A DNA stretch of 64,000 nt from Halotia branconii CENA392. GTDB lineage: Bacteria; Cyanobacteriota; Cyanobacteriia; Cyanobacteriales; Nostocaceae. Location: positions 5,559,455 to 5,623,454 of the forward strand of contig NZ_CP124543.1 of NCBI RefSeq assembly GCF_029953635.1. The letters are read 5' to 3'. Both the position numbers and the translations under genes were made by a program. Position 1 is the first letter of the stretch; each line of letters begins with the position of its first letter. This document shows, piece by piece, positions 18,592 to 26,405 of this stretch. Below the pieces are notes generated by a model. It saw only the letters and a program-made list of their open reading frames with translations, had not been told where the DNA came from and did not search any database.

Positions 18592-18945
18592 TCATCTACT
18601 GCCAATTGGCTGATCTAACCAAGCTTCTAAGTCAGAGATGGTTGAAAAATCTAAAAACGCTTCTCCTAAAGCTTCCAATTCTTCAGTAGATAATTCTTTA
18701 ATCTGATCAAGTATTGATGTATCTATTTCGCCAAAGCGACTATTTAACTGACGGGAAAAAAACTTAAATGCTTCCTTTTGGACAATATCTTGATAAATTA
18801 TTGACTCTTGCATAATATCCTCCCTGAAAAACTGACGAATTAATTCCTTGTTAAATCTTAATCCAGCCAAAATTTCTGTACATCCGATAATATTCTGTAT
18901 TCTGTTTTTCTTCTCTATTTGAGATTTTAGCGACTCTTTGAGCAA
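18592..18945 (-). pseudogene. truncated Rpn/DUF2887-DUF4351 nuclease-family fragment
   Basis: This 117-codon frame corresponds only to the C-terminal part of the recombination-promoting nuclease/putative transposase family of cyanobacteria. It has the FFREDIMQESIIYQDIVQKEA linker and then a DUF4351-like end (LNSRFGEIDTSILDQIKELS, LEALGEAFLDFSTISDLEAW). The PD-(D/E)XK nuclease half that normally precedes it is missing, and the upstream DNA runs into AGCAGGGGG filler. It is most likely a relic, though a short protein could still be made from it. The family is prone to decay; compare the relic at 53418-54186. Confidence 0.65.
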
Positions 18946-19571
18946 CCTGTGATAGTAGTGTACTAGTAGTTTACCAACCCAAAATTGCCATATAGGTCGA
19001 GCAGGGGGAGCAGGGGGAGCAGGGGGAGCAAGAATTGTTATTCAATCAGGCTTTTACTCCCCCTGCCATCCCTGCCGTTCATTATGCAAAGATGACTTGG
19101 TGTACTACTAGGGGAGTTAGTTTTAGTAAGAGATGCTAAAGGTAAGTAGGTCGATGTCAATAATTATTGTTGGGATAAAGCAGGAGGCATACTTCGACTG
19201 CGCTCAGTAGCCAGGGGGCAGCACTTCGGCTTACCTCGACTTCGCCCTTCGGCTACTTCGACTACGCTCAGCACAAGTACGCTCAGGCTAAACTCGGCAC
19301 AAGTCGCTCAGTGACCAAGAGCAGCGGGAGAAAGAGTTTGAGGCTTATTTACTTTTATTCACATAGTTTGATTTTATTTCACCGACTTACTTAGCAGTGC
19401 TAAATTTTCAAGAAATAGTGCTGAATCTTCTTCTCACAAACGCACAACTCGGTAGCGGTAAATTGTTGCTTCGTCAGTATATTCTTGGGTAAAAGCAATT
19501 TCATTAAAAGTGACGGGAAACTCCATCCCCTGGTTTTCTGGGTAGCTCTATACTTTGTGCGGTTGTTGTGT
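18946..19571. other. repeat-filled gap left of the CRISPR array
   Basis: The gap contains GAGCAGGGG tandem units (about 18998-19031) and two blocks of CTTCGGCTTACCTCGACTTCG/CTACGCTCAGCACAAG filler (about 19180-19310). On the minus strand, from about 19545 down to a TGA at 19434-19436, an open stretch reads ENQGMEFPVTFNEIAF and ends YRYRVVRL. It looks like the tail of a real protein with no start, possibly a decayed gene once next to the array. I cannot name its family. Confidence 0.4.
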
Positions 19572-20035
19572 GTGCTCAACGCCTTACGGCATCTAAGGTT
19601 TAAACAGTAATATTTACGCTAACTAATAAAGCTCCCCATTTTGTGCTCAACGCCTTACGGCATCTAAGGTTTAAACAGTTTTTAGGAGGAGGAAAATCTC
19701 CCAAAGGAACCTACGTGCTCAACGCCTTACGGCATCTAAGGTTTAAACAGGGTAATCTTATTGGTAATAAATTTTATATATGTCAAGTGCTCAACGCCTT
19801 ACGGCATCTAAGGTTTAAACAGATATTTTGATATGATCAATCATTTCAGATTCAATAAGTGCTCAACGCCTTACGGCATCTAAGGTTTAAACAGCCAATG
19901 CGATCGCCTGTCTTTTTCCATGCTTGATGTGCTCAACGCCTTACGGCATCTAAGGTTTAAACAGTGTTGTGTAGGAGGGAGTATGTCTGCTGGTGCTTTG
20001 TGCTCAACGCCTTACGGCATCTAAGGTTTAAACAG
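19572..20035 (-). CRISPR. CRISPR array, 7 repeats of 36 bp, 6 spacers
   Basis: There are seven identical 36-base repeats, at 19572, 19643, 19715, 19787, 19859, 19929 and 20000. Spacers are 35, 36, 36, 36, 34 and 35 bases. On the plus strand each repeat starts GTGCTCAACGCC and ends GGTTTAAACAG. Read on the minus strand, each repeat contains ATGCC-GTAA-GGCGT, a 5-bp stem with a GNRA-type tetraloop. Eight bases follow it to the repeat end (TTGAGCAC), the usual type I 5' handle. This and the minus-strand cas genes to the right suggest transcription right to left. No interference genes are in the window. All repeats are identical, so the array is not visibly degenerate. Confidence 0.97.
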
Positions 20036-20298
20036 GGCGAAGCTTGAAAGTCTTATCAAGCAAGCGCTCTAATCCAAGTTTACAAGCACCTCCCAAAAAA
20101 ACCAATAAGAAACTAAAATTTTGCAATTTTGACTCAATTACAATCTAGTTTGATTATTCAAAACCTTTGATATGAGAGGGTTTGCAAATTTTGCAAGCAC
20201 CTCCAACGCCTCAAAAAGTCCTGAAATATAGTATTGATCAGGATTTCAGCAATTGAATGTACCTTCATTGCCTGAACAAACAGAGATGCTTGCGTTTT
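20036..20298 (-). promoter_or_regulatory. candidate CRISPR leader
   Basis: This AT-rich, gene-free stretch lies between the last repeat and cas2, where a leader for a minus-strand array would lie. Features are two near-identical blocks, ACAAGCACCTCCC (20082-20094) and GCAAGCACCTCCA (20193-20205). There is also an inverted repeat around TTGCAAATTTTGCAA (about 20182-20196). These could be integration or promoter elements. Leader function is inferred from position and hairpin orientation only. Confidence 0.45.
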
Positions 20299-20592
20299 TC
20301 AGACAATCAAAAAAGGCTTGTCTGTATTTTCCCATGTACCTGGTCGGTTGTACTTGGGTATATCCTGCACACAGCGATCGCTCAAACGCACAAACAAAAT
20401 ACAATCCTCTTTTGCCAAAATCGTCTCCAACTCCCAACGTAGTTTTTCGCGATCGCGTTGATTCATGACGCAGCGAAAAATTGAATATTGTATCCGTTCT
20501 CCATATCCCTCCAACAACTTATAAGCTTTGCGCCAACGTTTAGGATCGCGAATGTCGTAACAAATGAGGTAACAATTTTTTTGTTCTGCCAT
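20299..20592 (-). CDS. cas2: CRISPR-associated endoribonuclease Cas2
   Basis: This 97-residue Cas2 is a ferredoxin-fold subunit that forms the spacer-integration complex with Cas1. The first strand and active-site region read CYLICYDIRDPKRWRKAYKL. The body has the family's SIFRCVMNQRDREKLRWEL and a C-terminal FLIV strand. Length and order look complete. It begins 9 bases after the cas4-cas1 relic stop, as in a single operon (cas4-cas1, cas2, leader, array). With its Cas1 partner largely deleted it probably has no adaptation partner here, unless another locus in the genome provides one. Confidence 0.93.
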   Translation of the reverse strand: MAEQKNCYLICYDIRDPKRWRKAYKLLEGYGERIQYSIFRCVMNQRDREKLRWELETILAKEDCILFVRLSDRCVQDIPKYNRPGTWENTDKPFLIV

Positions 20593-20601
20593 TTTGATAC
20601 C

Positions 20602-21290
20602 TCACCGCAGTATTAAATGACCAAACAAACCACCCTCACCAGACCATTCTTTTTCTAACAGTCGCACTTCTAGCTCAAACAAACGGCGATAGGTAAGAGA
20701 GTAACCCAGAACTGGATGTTTCCAAGTTTCTTGTTTGCGATTTTCATACAGTTCAACGAATTTACGCCGCCCAGCTTCGCTTAACCAAACTTGTTGTCCT
20801 CGAATTTCAAAATCTGCTTTAATATCCCATTGACCCCGATTAACTGAAGCCATTACAGTTATATCTACCAAAGGCACTCGAAATATTTCCAGCAAATCTA
20901 ATGCTAGGGGTGCAGCTTGCGATCGCGGCTGTAAGTAAGCATAAGCGAGAATTTGTAGGCGATCGCTTTCCCATGCTTGGGGTTGTTTATTCTCATCTCG
21001 ATGAGCGCGGCCGCGTTTGTGTTCGTAGGGAATTGTTTGCCCGTCACGAGTGCGGAGGGCATCAAGCCGACCTCTTAATCCTAATTCTTCACTTTCGAGA
21101 AATAATTCTTCCCAATCCTCGTCTTCTTGTTTTTCTAGTTCTGCATGAAGTCTGCGTCCGGCAAACACCGCAGCATCTTGGGTATAAAGTTCCTCAACTT
21201 CTTCGAGGTAGAACAGCCGAGGGCGTGAAGGGCAGAGACGCGAATAGTTTCGGGTTTGGCGGAGATTTCAAAATGTTCAAGAATTTGCAT
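20602..21290 (-). pseudogene. cas4-cas1 fusion gene, deleted and frameshifted
   Basis: The intact gene would encode a Cas4 nuclease fused to the Cas1 integrase. The visible 188-residue frame keeps Cas4 motifs (LRGRLDALR, PYEHKRG, DRLQILAYAY) up to about residue 78. It then jumps straight into the Cas1 C-terminus (PLALDLLEIFRVPLVD, SVNRGQWDIKADFE, WLSEAGRRKF). The C-terminal iron-sulfur cysteines of Cas4 and the catalytic Glu region of Cas1 are gone. Upstream, ATG at 21290 starts MQILEHFEISAKPETIRVSA, but the frame is shifted near 21217-21227. The usual YCPRLFYLE motif survives only as RPRLFYLE in the other frame. HIP1 octamers at 20921-20928 and 20959-20966 lie at and near the deletion junction. 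Confidence 0.85.
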
Positions 21291-21321
21291 ATATGTCTGT
21301 AAGGTTTTTTTGTATTGGTTA

Positions 21322-21342
21322 AACGCCTTACGACATCAGAGG
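21322..21342 (+). repeat. degenerate CRISPR-repeat-like segment
   Basis: Twenty-one bases beginning AACGCCTTACGACATC match the middle of the array repeat with three differences. The segment lies about 32 bases beyond the cas4-cas1 start, that is, in its promoter region. It is either a relic repeat or an unrelated intergenic repeat sharing the core. Confidence 0.4.
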
Positions 21343-21352
21343 AAATGGAATT

Positions 21353-21931
21353 TTAGGGATTTAACCCAGCTTGTTGAAAGATTGCGTTAGGGGTAATTTC
21401 CAATTCTGGTAGTAAATCATCAGTAATTACTTGATGAGATTGATAAGTAATCGGTAAAGAAGATGGCGCAAACACAGTTACAGTTCTAGCTTTCGTATCA
21501 ACCACCCAAACACGAGAAACACCAGCTTTGATATAATCAGTTGCTTTTTCGGCAATTTCGCCAAAAGTTTGACCGGGGGAGATGATTTCAATCACTAATT
21601 CCGGTGCAACAGGACAAGCTTCATCTAATAGCCAGTCAGCAGTCAGACGGTGATATGAAACATAAGTCAAATCTGGTACGGGCATCCAATCTTGATTTTG
21701 GAGTTTTAATTTAACAGCCCATTCAACTACTACACGGCCTTGATTGTGAAAGCATTGGTCTAGAAGAAGAAGTAAAGTTTTTTGAACAGTAGAATGAAAA
21801 AATTTTGGTGACATTTCATCGTTTTTATATTTGGGTACAGCTTCACCGTTCACAAACTCGTATGTAATATCACCTTCGGGAAGTGCGAGAAATTCTTCTA
21901 GGGTTAGGCGTTGATTAGAAGACTGAACCAT
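21353..21931 (-). CDS. Uma2 family endonuclease-like protein
   Basis: This 192-residue protein has the PD-(D/E)XK Uma2 fold, which is greatly expanded in cyanobacteria. It has the N-terminal LTLEEFLALPEGDITYEFVNGE. The catalytic pattern follows: Asp87 in PVPDLTYVSY, Glu115 in PELVIEIISP and Lys129 in AEKATDYIKAGV. The end is VWVVDTKARTVTVF. The role is unknown; the family is predicted to cut DNA and is often linked to mobile DNA. The next gene upstream is a close paralogue, so the pair looks like a tandem duplication. Confidence 0.88.
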   Translation of the reverse strand: MVQSSNQRLTLEEFLALPEGDITYEFVNGEAVPKYKNDEMSPKFFHSTVQKTLLLLLDQCFHNQGRVVVEWAVKLKLQNQDWMPVPDLTYVSYHRLTADWLLDEACPVAPELVIEIISPGQTFGEIAEKATDYIKAGVSRVWVVDTKARTVTVFAPSSLPITYQSHQVITDDLLPELEITPNAIFQQAGLNP

Positions 21932-21998
21932 AGGTATCGTATGGTAAAAGATACTTATTTTTAGTTTAGGCGAGTTTAGGCGATCGCCTCAATTGAAC

Positions 21999-22556
21999 TT
22001 AAACAATTCCAGCTTGTTGAAAAATATCTTGGGATGTAAATGTTATTTTTTCTAATAGTGAATCAGCTAAACTATCGTTACCCCTTTTTGTTTGTGGTGG
22101 TGTATTGGGATAAAAAATAGTGATGGCTTTAGCTTGTGCATCCACAACCCAAACTCGTAAAACTCCTGCTTTGAGGTAGTCGGTAGCTTTTTCAATCATT
22201 GCTGTAAAAGTCTGATCGGGTGAGATAATTTCTACAGCAAGTTCTGGGGGAACTGGACAAGCTTCATCAATTACAACATCTCGATTTAAACGAGTATAGG
22301 AAATGTAAAGCAAGTCAGGAATAGAAACCCAATCTCTACCATTACGCTTTAAAGTAACAGCCCATTCAATACCTACTTCTCCCAAATCTTGCGCCCATTG
22401 GTTGAGAAGTAAAGCCAAGACAAGGGTTAATTTGGAATGAAATCGTTTTGGTGACATCTTCGGTTTAGCTTCTCCATCAACCAACTCGTATGTAATATCT
22501 CCTTCAGGTAGTGCAAAAAATTCTTCAAGGGTAAGTTGGGTTTTGAGTTGAGTCAT
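21999..22556 (-). CDS. Uma2 family endonuclease-like protein
   Basis: This is a paralogue of the preceding Uma2 gene, with the same opening (LTLEEFFALPEGDITYELVDGE). The active-site pattern is intact: Asp81 in SIPDLLYISY, Glu109 in PELAVEIISP and Lys123 in IEKATDYLKAGV. I use the ATG at 22556 (MTQLKTQ); a TTG four codons upstream is less likely. The encoded protein is 185 residues. It is cytosolic, with no other domain. The function is unknown, and DNA cleavage is predicted from the fold. Confidence 0.87.
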   Translation of the reverse strand: MTQLKTQLTLEEFFALPEGDITYELVDGEAKPKMSPKRFHSKLTLVLALLLNQWAQDLGEVGIEWAVTLKRNGRDWVSIPDLLYISYTRLNRDVVIDEACPVPPELAVEIISPDQTFTAMIEKATDYLKAGVLRVWVVDAQAKAITIFYPNTPPQTKRGNDSLADSLLEKITFTSQDIFQQAGIV

Positions 22557-22735
22557 GGTTAATTTCAAGGTTGAGGGATGACTCTATTTTGATGGAATTT
22601 TGTCAGAATGAGGATCGATGATGGAGGTAAATCTTTCTGGCGGAGGTTGATGATTTATGATTGATGGGTTGACATCAAAACTATACCTTTGCCAGCGTGT
22701 ATCAAATGCCCAATGCCCCATGCCCAAAAACTAGA

Positions 22736-23170
22736 CTACAACCACTGTCCACCTCGGAAACGCCAACGCGGAAACAGAATCCGCATTAGACTTTGGGAAA
22801 CTATAAAAACTGATAACCAGACAACGCTATAGTGTGTTAAAAAAGCTCCTAATGGCAGTTCTTCTTTAGGTAGAGGTATTGGTAAAAAGCCAAAAAGTTT
22901 GACTCCACAGAAAACAAACACTATTTCCCAAATACCAGCTAAGAGTTGATAAGCTGCTGGCCAATCCCTATCCCAGCGAAACTTTTGCAGATAGTCATAA
23001 AGCACATCCCAACCCAAACCCAAAATAGCAATGTAGCCGAGTATCCAAAAATAAACCGAATCAGCACCAGGGCCAATTAAGCCCATTGCAAAAGGCAAAG
23101 AGACTAATACACCTACAGTACTAAGTAATAGTAATCGAGTTTGCCAACGACCAAATAAAGTTGGTGTCAT
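22736..23170 (-). CDS. hypothetical membrane protein, four spans
   Basis: From the ATG of MTPTLFGRWQ (23170) it has 144 residues; the longer frame begins with a TTG ten codons upstream. Four hydrophobic spans are visible: about 13-33, 38-58, 75-95 and 110-130. Charged loops contain YLQKFRWDRDWPAAYQ and IPLPKEELP. The C-terminus is basic (FPRWRFRGGQWL). I recall similar proteins as conserved cyanobacterial hypotheticals but cannot assign a family. It stands alone. Confidence 0.7.
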   Translation of the reverse strand: MTPTLFGRWQTRLLLLSTVGVLVSLPFAMGLIGPGADSVYFWILGYIAILGLGWDVLYDYLQKFRWDRDWPAAYQLLAGIWEIVFVFCGVKLFGFLPIPLPKEELPLGAFLTHYSVVWLSVFIVSQSLMRILFPRWRFRGGQWL

Positions 23171-23295
23171 AAAAGTGCTGAGTAATGAGTAAAAAACCAA
23201 AGTTAATCAAGATTAATTTAATACTGACCTGATGGTGAAGTTGGGAAGTAAAATATATAAACAAAATTAAAACTCTGTTGATTCAGAGCAAATAT

Positions 23296-23448
23296 ATGTT
23301 GAGTATACTTTGGGGTATTGTTGTTGTACTAGTGGCTTTTTGGGCTTTAGGACTAGTACTTCATATTGCCGGAAATTTAATTCATGCAGTGCTGCTTCTA
23401 GCGATCGCCCTTGCAATCTATAATTTTTTCAAAGCCCGCGATGTGTAG
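23296..23448 (+). CDS. lmo0937-family small membrane protein
   Basis: This 50-residue protein is too short for most gene finders. It reads MLSILWGIVVVLVAFWALGL, then HIAGNLIHAVLLLAIALAIY, then NFFKARDV. The LWxxGL...GNLIHxLL pattern with two short hydrophobic segments matches the lmo0937/DUF5670 family of tiny bacterial membrane proteins, often stress-linked. The function is not established. Upstream is AT-rich with no strong Shine-Dalgarno. Confidence 0.85.
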   Translation: MLSILWGIVVVLVAFWALGLVLHIAGNLIHAVLLLAIALAIYNFFKARDV

Positions 23449-23815
23449 AAGAATAGCTAAAACATTTTAGTAGCTTGTAACTCTTACTGAACAACAAGAA
23501 GCTGCCCCTAGAGTGATAAAGCAAAAATATGTGATTTATTGAACTTGAGACAGACTCATACCAATTCACAATTCGCAAGTCGCAATTCGCAATTCGCAAT
23601 TAAAAAACCTAGATACAGTAAACCTTGAGAGGTTTACTGTATCAAATTTTTCGTGAAATGGTATCACCCAGCAGTTTGTCTTTTTGTTGCGGGTAAATCC
23701 TGAGAAATTATCATAAAATTAGAGGTCGGCAGCAGACAATCATCTCGCTACCAAAATAAGAAGTCAGCACCCTACACCTGATTATTGCTCATTTAGGAAC
23801 AGACTGGAGACTTTT
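23449..23815. other. gap carrying an inverted-repeat element
   Basis: This 367-base gap has no gene. Most of its centre is the repeat element at 23558-23664, described separately. The last 100 bases must contain the promoter of the downstream Uma2 gene. Confidence 0.5.
23558..23664. repeat. 106-bp-family inverted-repeat element, variant interior
   Basis: The ends ATACCAATTCAC (23558-23569) and GTGAAATGGTAT (23653-23664) match the ends of the 40491 and 12062 copies, and the length (107 bp) is the same. The interior is quite different. It has a CAATTCGCAAGTCG tandem stretch, then a perfect 14-bp stem (23612-23625 with 23630-23643, arms GATACAGTAAACCT and its complement) around TGAG. This suggests ends that mobilise or persist independently of the cargo. 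Confidence 0.55.
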
Positions 23816-24436
23816 ATGATCCCAGCAGTGATTTTAACGCCAAAAAAAGAATTACCTCTGTTGTTTGAAGGACTAACCTGGAGAGAATTTAAAGCTGTTG
23901 AGCAGTTGTTAGACCGTCCGGGATATCGCCTGTCTTTTCTAGATGGAGTTTTGGAGATCCGAAGAATGCCAGGAGAAGCACACGAAACCGTTAAAGAAAG
24001 GCTTGGCGCATTGTTGGAACTTTTTTTGCTCGTGGCAGGGTTTGACTTTACTCCAACTGGCTCAATGACCTTGGAAAGTGAATCTGGTGCAGTGAAGCGA
24101 GAGGCGGATAAGTCTTATAAACTTGCTCCCGGTCGAGTGCGTCCTGACTTAGCAATTGAGGTGGTATTTACCAGTGGAGGGATCAACAAGCTGGAGGCAT
24201 ACAAGCGCCTATTAATTCCTGAAGTGTGGTTTTGGGAAGATGGCGTATTAGAAATTTACCACTTGCGGCAAGAGAGCAACGCACTTAATTATGAAAGGAT
24301 TTCCAATAGTGAAGAGGTCAAAGGAATCGATCTGGATTTGTTGTTACGCTGCATTAATATGGTAAATCATGTTGACGCGATCAAGACTTTTCAACAGGCG
24401 CTTTTGAAGATGGTTCCATCTGAAAATCAAATTTAG
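23816..24436 (+). CDS. Uma2 family endonuclease-like protein
   Basis: This 206-residue protein is of a Uma2 subfamily different from the two at 21-22.5 kb. It opens LPLLFEGLTWREFKAVEQLL and keeps the nuclease residues Asp111 and Glu115 in RVRPDLAIEVV and Lys125 in INKLEAYKRL, followed by VWFWEDGVLEIY. Predicted PD-(D/E)XK nuclease; the biological role is unknown. The 3' end overlaps the convergent GDSL-esterase gene by 56 bases, so the two mRNAs would be antisense at their ends. An RBS-like TGGAGA lies 8 bases upstream of the ATG. Confidence 0.85.
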   Translation: MIPAVILTPKKELPLLFEGLTWREFKAVEQLLDRPGYRLSFLDGVLEIRRMPGEAHETVKERLGALLELFLLVAGFDFTPTGSMTLESESGAVKREADKSYKLAPGRVRPDLAIEVVFTSGGINKLEAYKRLLIPEVWFWEDGVLEIYHLRQESNALNYERISNSEEVKGIDLDLLLRCINMVNHVDAIKTFQQALLKMVPSENQI

Positions 24437-25130
24437 CATGATAGTTAGCAAGTGCTTCCCAATCAAGTACATCCTCTAGCAATGCTTGATAACCCAGAGT
24501 ATTAGGGTGCAGACCATCTACGCTGAGACGGTTGAGTCGCCAAGCTTCGCCACGTTGCATCCATTGCTCAAAAGTATCCAAATAGGGAATCTGCCGTTTA
24601 TTGCAAGCAACTTTAGTAGCTTCTTTATAGCGATACTGATCGGCGTGATTGTAATATAAGCAATCTAGAAATGGCATTTTGGTTTCATTTACTGGAACCA
24701 TGCCTACAAACAACACAGGACAAAGCTGTTGAGCCAGATCTAATAGAGAAGCGATTTCTGATTCAAACTCAGCAAAATCTGTATAATTCCGCCCATTGGG
24801 ACGAGATAACCGTGCTGAATCATTTCCCCCTACAGACAGAATAATCAAGTCAGGAACGCGATTTCGCAGTTCACCTCGATGACGAAATTCTACTTCCAGT
24901 CTTTTTGCTACTTGCTGTGTGCGATCGCCCCTTACCCCTAAATTGTAAAGAACATGACCGGCATTATCTGGCAACATCCACCAGCGTCGCAGCTGTTCTA
25001 CCCAACCTCCCTTTTCTGGATCGCCAAATCCGTAAACTAAGCTATCCCCCAGTGCGAGGATCTTCAAAGGCTGACGAGGGTTTGATGTTACAGACAGCTG
25101 CATTGAGGAAGGAAGCTTGAATGTTTGCAT
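24381..25130 (-). CDS. GDSL/SGNH-type esterase
   Basis: This 249-residue SGNH hydrolase has block I LALGDSLVYGFGDPEKGGW with the nucleophile Ser30, block III LSVGGNDSARLS, and the C-terminal catalytic pair in VDGLHPNTLGYQALL. Such enzymes hydrolyse ester bonds of lipids, acyl-thioesters or acetylated sugars; the substrate here is unknown. No signal peptide is seen, so it is probably cytosolic. The 3' end overlaps the convergent Uma2 gene by 56 bases. Length is normal for the family. Confidence 0.9.
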   Translation of the reverse strand: MQTFKLPSSMQLSVTSNPRQPLKILALGDSLVYGFGDPEKGGWVEQLRRWWMLPDNAGHVLYNLGVRGDRTQQVAKRLEVEFRHRGELRNRVPDLIILSVGGNDSARLSRPNGRNYTDFAEFESEIASLLDLAQQLCPVLFVGMVPVNETKMPFLDCLYYNHADQYRYKEATKVACNKRQIPYLDTFEQWMQRGEAWRLNRLSVDGLHPNTLGYQALLEDVLDWEALANYHAKFDFQMEPSSKAPVEKS

Positions 25131-25473
25131 GTTAAATAAAAACTATAATTTATATCTCTACAAGAGTCTATACATTTCTATACCATTAAAGGTCAAACAT
25201 TAAAAATTCATCTAATAACTAAACTGTCTTCCTCAGAATTTCATTAAAGTTGTCTCTATCATCACATTTGCGATCGCAGATAAACTGACTTACATCATGT
25301 CCGTGTAATTATTTATAATTTCCCCCTCTGTGCAGAAACCATCAAACCCTCTTTTCCCCTGGTTACTGAGCGTTGGTTGCTGAGTTTCGACTTCGCTCAA
25401 CTGCCGCGCAGTCGAAGCAAGCCGAAGTATGCCCCCTGCGATCTTAATCATGAGTCTTTAACCGGACACGATA
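25131..25473. other. gap with STRR-like hairpin repeat
   Basis: No gene is seen. Around 25385-25415 it holds the TTCGACTTCGCTCAACTG...CAGTCGAA stem-loop repeat that also occurs near 32695-32730 and 40435-40465 in the ribosomal cluster. Confidence 0.5.
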
Positions 25474-26358
25474 TTACATCTTTGCTTGAGAAGCATTGAC
25501 TAAGTAAGGAACTGAAGCATCTTTGTAAGGCCAATTCCGTGAAAAAAAGCGAACTAATAAAGAAAGTGATACCAGCATTAGCAAAATCCCCAACCACCAG
25601 CTAGAACGTAATTGTTCTAAGCTGTTAGCAGCTGAGGTAGTCTGGGGATTAGCTAACAGCCCCATTGACACAGCTAGTAAATTGTTCAATGCATGACAGG
25701 CGATCGGGACAATCAATGTGCGGGTTTTGATGTATAAAACCCCCATCACAAGACCAAAAACCGATAATCCCAAGACATTTGCATGTAAAACTCCAAATAA
25801 CAGCGACGAAACCACCAAAGCAGCTCGAATACCCCACTTAGCCGCCCAACGCTGCAAAATAATTCCCCGAAATAGAAATTCCTCTGCGATGGGAGCAAAT
25901 ATGATGTAAGCGATCGCTCCTAACAGATTAACAAACAGTGGCGCAGAACGACTTGGAGATGGATTGCTAGCAAGTTGGCGCAAAATTCCTTCTACGAAAT
26001 TAGGAGCGATTAACGATATTAGGGAAAACGATACAAGATAAGCACTAAGGGAAAATAAGATGATGATAATCACCAAGCCTAAAGTTTTAAGCCATTTGTA
26101 GTTTTCTGGTACTCTGCCTACTATATATCTGAGATTGATTCCTAAGCGATGCAATTCTACTAATTGCCAAAGACAAAGTAACCCAAATATTAAAAAGTAG
26201 AGGCTTAAACTCAAGACTTGATTATTCAATTTCAGTTTACTAATCCCTTGTACTAACCCTAGTACAATACCTAGACTCAAGCTAATCAGCAAACCCCGCA
26301 ATAGTAAATTGCGAACTTTAAGCTTGTGGAATGGGTGATCAAGATACTGATTTGTCAT
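25474..26358 (-). CDS. CPBP family intramembrane metalloprotease
   Basis: This 294-residue polytopic membrane protein has about eight hydrophobic spans. The family motifs are intact: the glutamate pair in FAPIAEEFLFRGIILQRW (about residue 160), the FGVLHAN motif, and the third motif ACHALNNLLA. CPBP (Abi/Rce1-like) proteases cleave within the membrane. In plants and cyanobacteria some members act in membrane-protein maturation, others are immunity-related. The target here is unknown. The protein lies downstream of the FHA-flavoprotein gene on the same strand, 47 bases away, so the two may be co-transcribed. Confidence 0.9.
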   Translation of the reverse strand: MTNQYLDHPFHKLKVRNLLLRGLLISLSLGIVLGLVQGISKLKLNNQVLSLSLYFLIFGLLCLWQLVELHRLGINLRYIVGRVPENYKWLKTLGLVIIIILFSLSAYLVSFSLISLIAPNFVEGILRQLASNPSPSRSAPLFVNLLGAIAYIIFAPIAEEFLFRGIILQRWAAKWGIRAALVVSSLLFGVLHANVLGLSVFGLVMGVLYIKTRTLIVPIACHALNNLLAVSMGLLANPQTTSAANSLEQLRSSWWLGILLMLVSLSLLVRFFSRNWPYKDASVPYLVNASQAKM

Positions 26359-26405
26359 AAATAATATAGTGGGCGATCGCCAATAATTTTTTTGCTCTTA
26401 CCGAA

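Noticed and set aside
19643-19831. 62-codon frame with repeated LNALRHLRFKQ
   Set aside because: It is the CRISPR array itself translated; the repeat period plus spacer keeps the frame open by chance.
19895-19928. Self-targeting by the fifth spacer
   Set aside because: Its match to about 11881-11897 is only about 15 bases around a HIP1 octamer, expected by chance in this genome.
20246-20468. Three open frames across the cas2 region on both strands
   Set aside because: They are shadows of cas2 and its downstream leader; no start signals or protein-like conservation.
20901-21302. 133-codon plus-strand frame opposite the cas4-cas1 relic
   Set aside because: It lies antisense to the recognisable Cas4 motifs and has no own features.
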